DNA from: Chitinophagaceae bacterium
GTDB taxonomy: Bacteria; Bacteroidota; Bacteroidia; Chitinophagales; Chitinophagaceae
NCBI GenBank assembly: GCA_022843585.1
Contig: JALHNJ010000001.1
Span: forward strand, 744,001 to 808,000
DNA: 64,000 bases
Direction of reading: 5' to 3'
The translations under genes were made by a program, and so were the position numbers. Of this stretch, positions 1 through 7,721 are shown piece after piece (the first letter of the stretch is position 1; each line of letters starts with the position of its first letter). The notes beneath the pieces were generated by a model. The model saw only the letters and a program-made list of their open reading frames with translations. It did not search any database and was not told the DNA's origin.

Positions 1-189
1 AAGAGTGAGGTAATGACCTTTGAATTTGAATTCCCAATCAATGGTATCAAAGTCATCTTCTTTGTGCGAAAATTTGATGCTGAAGTCCTGGCTCAGCACA
101 TCGGCAACATGATAGAATTGTTTTAATCCGCCATCATCGGAAATAACGGCTTCGGTGCAGCCGAGGTTGGTTCGTAGGGTGAGGCTCAT
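1..189 (-). CDS. Hypothetical protein, C-terminus cut by window edge
   Basis: Reading leftward from an ATG at 187-189, the frame stays open for 63 codons to the window edge, so only the N-terminal part is visible. It begins MSLTLRTNLGCTEAVISDDG and continues with a stretch rich in Asp, Phe and Lys. There is no signal peptide or membrane segment in the visible part, so it is probably cytoplasmic. I do not recognise the family. The next gene downstream of its start (256-450) has the same direction. Confidence 0.55.
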   Translation of the reverse strand, partial: MSLTLRTNLGCTEAVISDDGGLKQFYHVADVLSQDFSIKFSHKEDDFDTIDWEFKFKGHYLTL

Positions 190-255
190 AGATAAGGTAT
201 TTAGGTTTAATCATAAGACTGTATTGGGTGGTGTTTAGCTGCACAAAACAATTAA

Positions 256-450
256 TTAACTTCTGAATTTCTTTGCTTTTTTAGAAGCTTTGGTACCATC
301 AGGATCGCCACTCAAAATTTTCTCTGCTCCTACATTCTTTCCATTGGTAGGGCATCCTTGTTTACGTTTAAATAAATTGCCAAACATACCACAAGAAGAG
401 AGTAAGACCGTGAGGCTCAAAGCGACAGCTAAAAATCGAAGGTTTTTCAT
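256..450 (-). CDS. Small lipoprotein, 64 aa
   Basis: A short protein with a basic start (MKNLRF), a hydrophobic stretch and a lipobox-like LLSSC near residues 16-20, so it is predicted to be a lipoprotein with the Cys as the lipidated residue. The mature part is only about 45 residues, carries a second Cys (QGCPTNGKN) and ends in a strongly basic tail (KASKKAKKFRS). The ATG at 448-450 is the only sensible start. Function unknown. It stands alone, with repeat-rich DNA upstream. Confidence 0.75.
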   Translation of the reverse strand: MKNLRFLAVALSLTVLLSSCGMFGNLFKRKQGCPTNGKNVGAEKILSGDPDGTKASKKAKKFRS

Positions 451-599
451 ATGTAATCTTAGTTAATAATGATTGTCATATGTTATTCGTCATAAAATTT
501 TCTGCGCTAATAAAAGATAGCTTAAAAATTTTATGGCTCATTTCATTGTTGACAGCATATGTGAATAACGAATTTACGCCTAAATAATTGCATATGGAA

Positions 600-752
600 G
601 AGCCGGGAGCCCTTAGTCAGCAGTCGGGAGTGGAGAGTCTTGACTCAGAAGAAGTTAGTTATTGATTTAATTTTTGAACTAGAGAACCGTAAAAACACTT
701 AGCAATCAGGAGTCTGGCTCCCGACTATTGACTCAAGACTCCGGACTCTCCC
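600..752. repeat. Imperfect inverted repeat built from a gggagtc/gactccc-like word
   Basis: The left arm (about 600-648) and right arm (about 705-752) are made of variants of the words cgggagt, gagagtc, gactc and cggactc, and the right arm is largely the reverse complement of the left. The right arm runs into the 3' end of the gene at 733-1260: the last codons of that gene (for ..RESPES) and its stop lie inside the repeat. It is not a coding sequence and not a clear terminator, since it has no T-run. Confidence 0.6.
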
Positions 753-1260
753 TAAACCAATCCGCATACCGTACATAATTATTCGCAATCCGATAAATTT
801 CGCCGCTAATCATCTCCTGCGAAATGTCTTTTACTTTTTTAGCAGGTACACCTGCATAAATGCTCCCCGGTTCGCAAACACTGTTTTCTAATACAACTGC
901 TCCCGCAGCAATTATAGTGTTGCTGTGTATCACACAATTGTCCATTACAATGGCACCCATTCCGATCAGCACATTATCATGCACCGTGCAGCCATGCACA
1001 ATAGCATGATGGCCGATGGACACATTATTACCAATCGTAGTTCCATATTTTTCGAAAGTGCAATGAATACAAGCACCATCCTGCACATTTACTTTATTGC
1101 CCATTTTAATAAAATTCACATCGCCCCGGACAACGGTGTTGAACCAGAAGCTGCAATCGTCACCTGCAATCACATCGCCAACAATAGTGGCATTGGGTGC
1201 AATGAAATTATTGTTACCAAATTTTGGAAACTTATCTTCTACGGACAATAGAATCGGCAT
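733..1260 (-). CDS. Gamma-carbonic anhydrase family protein (YrdA/PaaY type)
   Basis: A 175-residue left-handed beta-helix protein of the hexapeptide-repeat family, the size usual for bacterial YrdA/PaaY/CaiE proteins. The three expected metal-ligand histidines are present: His66 in the ACIHCT segment, and His84 and His89 in IGHHAIVHG. Isoleucine/valine-rich hexapeptide turns (IGNNVSIG, VLIGMGAIV, IIAAGAVV) cover most of the chain. It probably binds zinc or iron in the cytoplasm; true carbonic anhydrase activity is not certain for this subfamily. The last residues (RESPES) are encoded by a repeat element, so the C-terminal tail has probably been replaced by repeat sequence. Confidence 0.9.
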   Translation of the reverse strand: MPILLSVEDKFPKFGNNNFIAPNATIVGDVIAGDDCSFWFNTVVRGDVNFIKMGNKVNVQDGACIHCTFEKYGTTIGNNVSIGHHAIVHGCTVHDNVLIGMGAIVMDNCVIHSNTIIAAGAVVLENSVCEPGSIYAGVPAKKVKDISQEMISGEIYRIANNYVRYADWFRESPES

Positions 1261-1307
1261 AATATTTTTTGTTTATTGCGAGGAACTGTACTCCTGCAAA
1301 TTAGAGA

Positions 1308-1350
1308 ATTTCTTTGCGCCTTTGTGTTCCTTTGCGTTCTTTGTGTCAAA
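1308..1350. repeat. Tandem ctttg(c/t)g word repeat
   Basis: Four or five near-copies of the word ctttgcgcc / ctttgtgtt / ctttgcgtt / ctttgtgtc follow one another just before the start of the aminotransferase gene. The period is 9-10 bases. The stretch happens to be open in the aminotransferase frame but looks like repeat, not protein. It resembles the ctttgcgt-type intergenic repeats seen in many bacterial genomes. Confidence 0.55.
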
Positions 1351-1358
1351 TATTTCAA

Positions 1359-2546
1359 TTGAATCAAAGGGAACTTTTTTTACAGCATGTAGCACAAACA
1401 TCGCCGGCACCACTTGCACTCGAAATAGTGAAAGCAGAAGGATGTTCATTATTTGATGCAGCCAGGAAAGAATATATTGATTTAATAGGTGGCATCAGTG
1501 TGGCAAATGTAGGTCATCGCCATTCCGCAGTAATTGAAGCCATACAAAAACAACTGGATGCTTACCTGCATATAATGGTGTATGGAGAATTTATTGAGTC
1601 GCCACAGGTGCAGTATGCCAATTTGCTGACCGACCATTTGCCTGTAACATTGAACTCCGTTTATTTCACCAATTCTGGTGCTGAAGCAGTAGAAGGCGCC
1701 CTGAAACTGGCCAAACGGGTAACGAACAGAACACAGATCATCGCTTTTAATAATTCTTATCATGGTTCTACACATGGCGCATTAAGTGTAATGGGAGATG
1801 AGTATTGGCGAAATGCATTTCGTCCCTTGCTACCAGATGTATTGCATTTGGAATATAATTCTTTTGCATCTTTAGAATCAATAACAGAATTGACGGCATG
1901 TGTAATTGCAGAAACTGTGCAGGCCGAAGCTGGGGTTAAAGCACCTTCAAAGGAATGGATGCTGGCCTTACGAAAAAAATGTATTGATACAGGAGCTTTG
2001 TTGATTTTGGATGAGATACAAACTGGTTTTGGCCGAACCGGAAAATTATGGGGCTTTGAACATTTTGATATTAGTCCGGATATATTATTATTGGGAAAAG
2101 CATTGGGCGGCGGTATGCCGCTGGGAGCATTCATTGCTGACAAAGTATTGATGGATGCATTTACAGAAAATCCTGTGCTGGGTCATATCACCACATTTGG
2201 TGGCCATCCTGTTTGTTGTGCTGCCGGTATGGCGGCTATGAAGGCCCTGCTGGAGGAGGGAATGATTAAAAGAGTACAGGAAAAGCAAGACGTTTTCAAA
2301 TCCTTATTGATTCATCCCCAAATAAGAATGGTTCATTCTTTTGGTCTATGGCTGGCAATAGAGTTCGATTCTTTTGAAACGAATAAAAAAGTAATTGATC
2401 ATTGCATTGAGCAGGGTGTATTGACAGACTGGTTTCTTTTTGCTCCTGCTTGTTTGCGAATATCACCCCCATTGATTATTTTGGAAGATCAGATAAAATA
2501 TTCAGTTGGTATTATACTAAATGCGCTGCAACTAATAAAAAATTAA
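1359..2546 (+). CDS. Class III aminotransferase (acetylornithine/4-aminobutyrate type)
   Basis: A PLP-dependent class III aminotransferase of 395 residues. Visible are the N-terminal fold (DLIGGISVANVGHRH), the phosphate-cup NSGAEAVEGALK, the Asp that holds the pyridine nitrogen in LILDEIQTGFGRTG, and the Schiff-base lysine near residue 246 in LLGKALGGGMPLGAF. The substrate cannot be told from sequence; acetylornithine, ornithine or 4-aminobutyrate are the usual ones. No ATG is available in a sensible place: the frame runs up through a ctttg repeat to a TTG at 1314, and I prefer the TTG at 1359 (giving NQRELFLQHVAQTS), because what precedes it is repeat. Nine bases separate it from the TraB-like gene, so they are likely co-transcribed. 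Confidence 0.88.
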   Translation: MNQRELFLQHVAQTSPAPLALEIVKAEGCSLFDAARKEYIDLIGGISVANVGHRHSAVIEAIQKQLDAYLHIMVYGEFIESPQVQYANLLTDHLPVTLNSVYFTNSGAEAVEGALKLAKRVTNRTQIIAFNNSYHGSTHGALSVMGDEYWRNAFRPLLPDVLHLEYNSFASLESITELTACVIAETVQAEAGVKAPSKEWMLALRKKCIDTGALLILDEIQTGFGRTGKLWGFEHFDISPDILLLGKALGGGMPLGAFIADKVLMDAFTENPVLGHITTFGGHPVCCAAGMAAMKALLEEGMIKRVQEKQDVFKSLLIHPQIRMVHSFGLWLAIEFDSFETNKKVIDHCIEQGVLTDWFLFAPACLRISPPLIILEDQIKYSVGIILNALQLIKN

Positions 2547-2555
2547 AATCTTTTC

Positions 2556-5500
2556 ATGAAGAAATTCGTACTCTTTTTTCTTATAACTTTTATTGCCCAT
2601 CTGTCACCAGGACAGGATACAAAACTGACCAATACTTTACTTTGGAGAATTTCAGGTAATCAATTATCAAAGCCCTCGTACTTGTATGGAACGATGCATC
2701 TTACGGATAAAAGAGTTTTTCAGCTTGGTGATTCTGTTTATAAAGCATTGGAACAAACAGAAGGTTTTGCAGCCGAGTTAGATATGAACCGGGTAGGTAC
2801 GCAAATGGTCAACCATTTTATTAAAGAAGCAGAAGAGAAAGCTGCGAAAGAACCTGTTCGGGTAAAAGATGAAGTAAGTGCAGACGTTTGGAATTTATAC
2901 AAGGAGAAACTTGCAATACGATTTAATAAAAAGGCAAATAAAATTACAATAGATGATCTGGATGCTATAGAAACACAACTTCAAACAGATTTATTTAGAA
3001 AAGGCGATATGCCTACTTTTTTAGATGCCTGGTTATTTGGGCAGGCCCGCAAACAAGGCAAATGGGTGGGCGGAATAGAAGAGATTGAAGACCAGCTTGA
3101 GCATACCTCACTTGATTCAGATGTAGAAGAAAAAATACAAATGGCCTTATTTGATGATGCTTATTACCGGGAAGGGTTGGAATCTTTCATCAAAACGTAT
3201 ACGAATCAACAGTTGGATAGCATTGACGCATTGATGTACAGAGCAGCCAATGGCGACAAGGACTATATCATGATCAAAAGGAATTTAAAAATGGCCCGGA
3301 GGATGGATAGCCTATCAGCCATTCGTAGTACTCTCTTTGCAGTAGGTGCAGCACATTTGCCCGGCGATTCCGGGGTGGTAGCACTTTTGCGTAGTCGGGG
3401 ATTTACGGTAACACCTGTTATTTCCTCAAGAAAAGTAAGCTCTGATAAATATGCTCCAAAAGTAGTTGCCGCCCAGTGGGTTCCTGTACAAACACGGGAC
3501 AGCGGCTATTTACTTCAAATGCCTGGTGTGGCAGATGCGATAGAGATGTATCAGGCTATGGGGCTTGAAATGAAAATGTTCTTTGATATTTCATTTATGA
3601 AAATGTATATGACGCTGGGGATTGATATGCCTGAAGAACGAAAGAAAATAGGTGCTGATAGTATATTTAATAGTCTTAAATATCAGTATGCTAAGAACGG
3701 AAAAGTAATAAGTGAGAAAAAAATTACTGTTAATAGTCTAGATGGTCGTGAATACCGGTTTAGTTCAAATGAAGGAGAGATCAAGATGCAGATATTCTTA
3801 CCCGGTATGGAACAGGTTATTATAAATGGGGTGTTCGCTTTCAAAGAAAAAGCACTGACGGAACCTGATACAGAAAAGTTTTTTCAATCCTTTGTATATA
3901 ATCCGAACAGGCCAAAAAAGCCGACTTCAGAAAAAGTATGGACACAAATGAAATTTCCGTTGCAATCATTTTCTGTTGAAATACCAGTTATGCCAAAGGA
4001 GGCTAAGGATGTAGTTTCAGAAGAAGGAAAAACTGTTTATACCTGGCAGGCATACGATATCCAGGACCAGGTTTTTTATGGTATGCGGGCGGCATTAATG
4101 AAAGAAGGGATGTACGATGCAGGAGATGATACCGCTTACTTTATAACTGTAAAAGAAAATCTTAAAGCAAACTTTGAAAATGTTAAGCTTAGCGATTCTG
4201 CTTTTTTTTCAATAAATAATTATCCTGCTTATACAGTGACACTTACGGGAAAAGCAGAAGGAGATTTTGTTGAAACTAAAATGATTACAGTGGTTCGGGG
4301 AGGGGTAAGTTATTATTTGTATGCACTATACATTCCAACAGAAACTGGTAGTAATGCTGCAAAAAGATTTTTAAATTCATTTCGATTATTACCTTACAAT
4401 CAACCTGAATGGGAAATGGTTACATCGCCTGATAAATCTTTTACTACCACTTCTCCTTTCCCTTTACGAAAAGTTGAAAATGTAGAAGATGATATTCATC
4501 CCGGTTCAGAGAGATTTATGATATATGATTCATTAGCTGCGGTTACCACTTATTTTGATAAAACGAAATTGCCGGATTGGTATTGGTTTAGTTCTGACAC
4601 TGGTTTTTTAAGAAGAAGAGCAGGGCAGTATATGGTTTACGGAGACTCACTAGCAGATTATAAATATTTTAAAACAGGCAATCTTGCAGGAGTTGGCTTT
4701 ACGGTTATTAAACCCGGCGAGCATCTTGTAAAAAAAGTGCAACTGGTTTTAAATGGCAATGAACTTTTTGAATTATACGGCCATTTTGCACAACAAGATG
4801 TGGCGGGTATGTTTAGCCGTTCTTTTGAGGATTTTAAAATTGCAAATGAAAAAAAGTGGGATGGTATTGGAGTTTCTAAAATGAGTGAGCTTTCAAGAAC
4901 TTTAAAAAATGCAGATAAAGCAACGATTGAGGAAGTGAAATTATGGTGGGATAATTTAGAATTTACTGCTGCTGATATTCCAGCCTTACAAAATTTGGCA
5001 CTAACTATTTATCCAGATTTTGATACAACCTATTATCAAAACCTGAATAGTGAAATCTTTCGGCAGATAGAAATAGTAGATAGCAATCATACAACAGTTG
5101 ATTTTATTAAGAAGAATTACGCTTCTATTCAGCCTAAAGATGATTTCGTAAAACCTTTAGTGGTTTCATATTTGTCGGGAATTAAAACCTTAACTTCTTT
5201 TGCTGTTTTAAAGGAATGTTTGTTGAATAATTCCTTTGTAGAAACTAAAGTGCCTTACTATCCTCACTCATTATATGATTCGCTGGAACTTACCGCCACC
5301 TTATTTCCAGAGCTGATGGAAGTGGCAGGAAAAGAATCTATGTGGGACCTGGTAAGCGGACTCGCCACTTCATTGCTGGATGATAGTTTATTTGAAAAAA
5401 GTATAATCAGGCAATATAGCAAATCATTTATCGACGCAACTAAGCGGATACTGGCAAATGATAAGAAGGATATCGAAGACGGACTATATAGTTATGCCGA

Positions 5501-6104
5501 TTTGATCCGTATACTGGGTATTATTAATACTGCTGAGTCAAACAGTCTGCTGGCAAAATTTGACACCTTTAATGACCGTGGAATAAAATTCCAGACTTTA
5601 ATTGCTCTTCTGGAAAATAATCAGCCCGTTAATACAAAGACGATCACTACGCTGGCTACTACTGATGAATTCAGGCATGAGCTGTATGACCATTTAAAAA
5701 AAATGAACAAGCTGAAACTTTTTCCCGCTGCTTATCTTACACAGAAAGAGCTTGGCCAAAGTAAATTGTATAGTTATGCTACGGATGAGGAAGCCCCTAC
5801 CATGATTACTAATGTGGGGATGAAGACAATTTTATATAAAGGGAAACAACAAAAATTTTATTTATACAAGGTTGCATTCTCCGAAGACGAGACAGTTTAC
5901 TATTTAGGCGTAGCTGGTCCGTATTCACTCAATAGTAAAGATGTTACAAGCACCCATACTGTTACCGGGGTGTATTGGGATAAAGAGTTTGGGGATGAAA
6001 CAATTGACAAGCTTTTTAATGAGTATATGGCATCTATAGAAACATACGAGGAAGAAAACAAGGAAGGGGATTCGCCCCCAGATGAGAAAGAGAATAAAAA
6101 GTAG
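2556..6104 (+). CDS. Very large TraB/GumN family protein, exported, 1182 aa
   Basis: The N-terminus is a signal peptide (MKKFVLFFLITFIAHLSPGQ). Residues about 25-300 form a TraB/GumN domain: the GTMH motif at 45-48, a central acidic helical part, and the closing AVGAAHLPGDSGV motif near 263-275. These are the conserved histidine-bearing motifs of this putative metalloprotease family. TraB/GumN proteins are usually about 300 residues; here nearly 900 further residues follow, without a family I recognise. That part contains two similar units beginning around W-x-M-x(2)-P-x(2)-F (near 465 and 620), then a helical region, and ends in a Glu/Lys-rich tail. It follows the aminotransferase by 9 bases and is closed by a hairpin terminator at 6215-6249. 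Confidence 0.8.
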   Translation: MKKFVLFFLITFIAHLSPGQDTKLTNTLLWRISGNQLSKPSYLYGTMHLTDKRVFQLGDSVYKALEQTEGFAAELDMNRVGTQMVNHFIKEAEEKAAKEPVRVKDEVSADVWNLYKEKLAIRFNKKANKITIDDLDAIETQLQTDLFRKGDMPTFLDAWLFGQARKQGKWVGGIEEIEDQLEHTSLDSDVEEKIQMALFDDAYYREGLESFIKTYTNQQLDSIDALMYRAANGDKDYIMIKRNLKMARRMDSLSAIRSTLFAVGAAHLPGDSGVVALLRSRGFTVTPVISSRKVSSDKYAPKVVAAQWVPVQTRDSGYLLQMPGVADAIEMYQAMGLEMKMFFDISFMKMYMTLGIDMPEERKKIGADSIFNSLKYQYAKNGKVISEKKITVNSLDGREYRFSSNEGEIKMQIFLPGMEQVIINGVFAFKEKALTEPDTEKFFQSFVYNPNRPKKPTSEKVWTQMKFPLQSFSVEIPVMPKEAKDVVSEEGKTVYTWQAYDIQDQVFYGMRAALMKEGMYDAGDDTAYFITVKENLKANFENVKLSDSAFFSINNYPAYTVTLTGKAEGDFVETKMITVVRGGVSYYLYALYIPTETGSNAAKRFLNSFRLLPYNQPEWEMVTSPDKSFTTTSPFPLRKVENVEDDIHPGSERFMIYDSLAAVTTYFDKTKLPDWYWFSSDTGFLRRRAGQYMVYGDSLADYKYFKTGNLAGVGFTVIKPGEHLVKKVQLVLNGNELFELYGHFAQQDVAGMFSRSFEDFKIANEKKWDGIGVSKMSELSRTLKNADKATIEEVKLWWDNLEFTAADIPALQNLALTIYPDFDTTYYQNLNSEIFRQIEIVDSNHTTVDFIKKNYASIQPKDDFVKPLVVSYLSGIKTLTSFAVLKECLLNNSFVETKVPYYPHSLYDSLELTATLFPELMEVAGKESMWDLVSGLATSLLDDSLFEKSIIRQYSKSFIDATKRILANDKKDIEDGLYSYADLIRILGIINTAESNSLLAKFDTFNDRGIKFQTLIALLENNQPVNTKTITTLATTDEFRHELYDHLKKMNKLKLFPAAYLTQKELGQSKLYSYATDEEAPTMITNVGMKTILYKGKQQKFYLYKVAFSEDETVYYLGVAGPYSLNSKDVTSTHTVTGVYWDKEFGDETIDKLFNEYMASIETYEEENKEGDSPPDEKENKK

Positions 6105-6214
6105 GAGAGAATTTTAGTATGTTCTACTATTCCTGCAACACGACCAAAAGGTGGGCTCTCAATAGTAAGCCTGCGATTAGAAGAGCATCCAGGTAGACGG
6201 GGTAGTGTATTATA

Positions 6215-6249
6215 AAAAGGCTGCTGGTAAATTTCAGCGGCCTTTTTAT
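6215..6249. terminator. Bidirectional hairpin terminator
   Basis: The stem aaaaggctgctg / cagcggcctttt has one G-T pair and an 8-base loop, with A-runs before it and T-runs after it. It lies between the converging TraB-like gene (+) and RidA-like gene (-), so it can serve both strands. Confidence 0.75.
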
Positions 6250-6263
6250 ATAAATTAAAATTT

Positions 6264-6782
6264 TTAATCTTCTACTTCCACAATCATTTCAATTTCCACC
6301 GCCATATTCACCGGCAATGAACACATACCTACGGCTGATCTTGCATGTTTTCCCTTTTCGCCAAACACTTCTACCATTAAATCGGAAAAGCCATTGATAA
6401 CTTTTGGATGGTCTTTAAAATCGCCTTCGCTGTTTACCATGCCTAATACTTTTACAATTCGTTTTACTTTATTAAGACTACCAAGTTCCATTTTTAAAAC
6501 GGCCAATTGATTGATAGCAGTTAATCTTGCAGCCGCTTTTCCTTCTTCAATCGTCAGATCTTTTCCCACTTTGCCGGTGGTGTAAACACCTGCGGCATTG
6601 GTGGGTCCTTTACCTGCTAAAAATAAAAGATTACCTGTTCTAACAACATGGACATAATTAGCCATTGGTGTACTTATGACTGGCAATTCTATTTTCAATT
6701 CTTTTAATTTGTCTTCTGCAGTCTGGCTCATAACAAATATGGTTGTGTTTAGTAATAAAAGAAGGGATATAAACTTTTTCAT
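6264..6782 (-). CDS. RidA/YjgF-family protein with signal peptide
   Basis: A RidA (YjgF/YER057c/UK114) domain of about 150 residues follows an N-terminal hydrophobic leader (MKKFISLLLLLNTTIFVMSQ), so it is predicted to be exported. Typical segments are YVHVVRTGNLLFLAGKGP, the central KVKRIVKVLGMVNS and the closing HARSAVGMCSLPVNMAVEIE; the RSAVG arginine is the residue used for substrate binding in RidA. Cytosolic RidA removes reactive enamine/imine intermediates; the job of an exported copy is unknown. I start at the ATG at 6780-6782, because the longer frame upstream runs into a dispersed repeat. It is the last gene of the leftward glycerol locus, 118 bases after glpF. Confidence 0.87.
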   Translation of the reverse strand: MKKFISLLLLLNTTIFVMSQTAEDKLKELKIELPVISTPMANYVHVVRTGNLLFLAGKGPTNAAGVYTTGKVGKDLTIEEGKAAARLTAINQLAVLKMELGSLNKVKRIVKVLGMVNSEGDFKDHPKVINGFSDLMVEVFGEKGKHARSAVGMCSLPVNMAVEIEMIVEVED

Positions 6783-6820
6783 AGTGAAAGTTTTATTGTC
6801 AATTAAACTCTTCGCAAATG

Positions 6821-6888
6821 CTGAGTAGCGAATAGAAACCTGAAGAGTGCTACGCAAGGGACGATGATAGTAGCACTGTAGCTGGTTA
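6821..6888. repeat. Dispersed 68-base repeat, copy A
   Basis: This element begins ctgagtagcg, has the core cctgaagagtg and acgcaagggacgatg, and ends gtagctgg. It matches position for position the element at 37992-38059 with about 77% identity and no gaps. Here it lies between glpF and the RidA-like gene, and its orientation is opposite to their transcription. In copy B it has the same orientation as the downstream gene. That argues against a leader RNA. Confidence 0.7.
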
Positions 6889-6900
6889 CAAAATTATATT

Positions 6901-7608
6901 TTACAATAATCCAAATGCCCATGCTCCCAACAAAGCACCTGCAATAGGCCCAACTACTGGTATCCAACTATAACTCCAATCGCTATTTCTTTTTTCGGGT
7001 ATGGGTAAAATAAAATGTGCAATCCTTGGCCCCAAATCTCTGGCAGGGTTAATAGCATAACCGGTTGGTCCGCCCAATGATAAACCAATGCCTAATACCA
7101 ATAGTGCTACCGGCAACGCATCTAATGTTCCCATTGAGGATGCAGGTTTCGACATGGCTAATGCGCCAAATGTCAATATAAATGTACCGATGCACTCGGT
7201 AATAAGATTATAACCCACATTACGAATAGCAGGTGCATTACAGAACACCGCCATTTTTAAATCAGCATCCGTTGTTACATCAAAATGTTGTTTATAAGCC
7301 AGCCATGCAATACAGGCTCCAACAAAAGCACCACCAAACTGTGCAAGGATATAGGTGGGCATTAACGCAGCATCAAAATCACCAAATACCGTGAGTGCAA
7401 TAGTAATGGCGGGGTTCAGGTGACCACTGCCACCCAAATTAGTAGAAGCATATACTCCAAGAAAAACAGCCATGGCCCATCCAAATGTAATAACGATCCA
7501 TCCGCTATTTTGACCTTTTGTATTGGTAAGAAGAACATTGGCTACTACACCGGCACCCATAATAATGAGTAAAGCTGTTCCTGCAAATTCACCGATAAAT
7601 GGAGACAT
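6901..7608 (-). CDS. glpF: Glycerol uptake facilitator (aquaglyceroporin)
   Basis: A 235-residue MIP-family channel with six hydrophobic segments and the two pore half-helices: LNPA at about residue 64-67 and INPARDLGPR near 185. The Asp right after NPAR in the second motif is typical of glycerol-conducting aquaglyceroporins and not water-only aquaporins, which fits its place directly after glycerol kinase. It sits in the inner membrane and lets glycerol in by facilitated diffusion; GlpK then traps it. A gap of 109 bases with a hairpin at the glpK stop separates the two genes. Confidence 0.93.
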   Translation of the reverse strand: MSPFIGEFAGTALLIIMGAGVVANVLLTNTKGQNSGWIVITFGWAMAVFLGVYASTNLGGSGHLNPAITIALTVFGDFDAALMPTYILAQFGGAFVGACIAWLAYKQHFDVTTDADLKMAVFCNAPAIRNVGYNLITECIGTFILTFGALAMSKPASSMGTLDALPVALLVLGIGLSLGGPTGYAINPARDLGPRIAHFILPIPEKRNSDWSYSWIPVVGPIAGALLGAWAFGLL

Positions 7609-7687
7609 AGATTAGAGTTTTAAATTTTACTATTCACTTATTGTAATTATGATAATCAATTGGAAAGAATGTTTCCGGTTGCCAGTT

Positions 7688-7721
7688 ATAAGTAACCAGT
7701 AACAGGAAACTGGTTACTTAT
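7688..7721. repeat. Perfect 13-bp hairpin at the glpK stop codon
   Basis: Arms ataagtaaccagt and actggttacttat pair perfectly around an 8-base loop. The glpK stop codon (7718-7720) lies inside the right arm. There is no T-run on the minus strand after it, so it is not a typical intrinsic terminator. It may stabilise or process the glpK mRNA, or may be one of the repeat-word elements (gtaaccag family) that lie at gene ends in this window. Confidence 0.6.

Noticed and set aside
1097-1456. Open frame of 119 codons crossing from the carbonic anhydrase gene into the aminotransferase
   Set aside because: It lies antisense or out of frame to two well-supported genes and has no family features.
6105-6214. 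tRNA-like look of the gap after the TraB-like gene (ggtgggctctcaatag and following)
   Set aside because: No acceptor stem pairing and no anticodon or T-arm could be fitted.
6821-6888. Dispersed element as a riboswitch or leader RNA
   Set aside because: The two copies have opposite orientation relative to the adjacent genes, and neighbours are unrelated.
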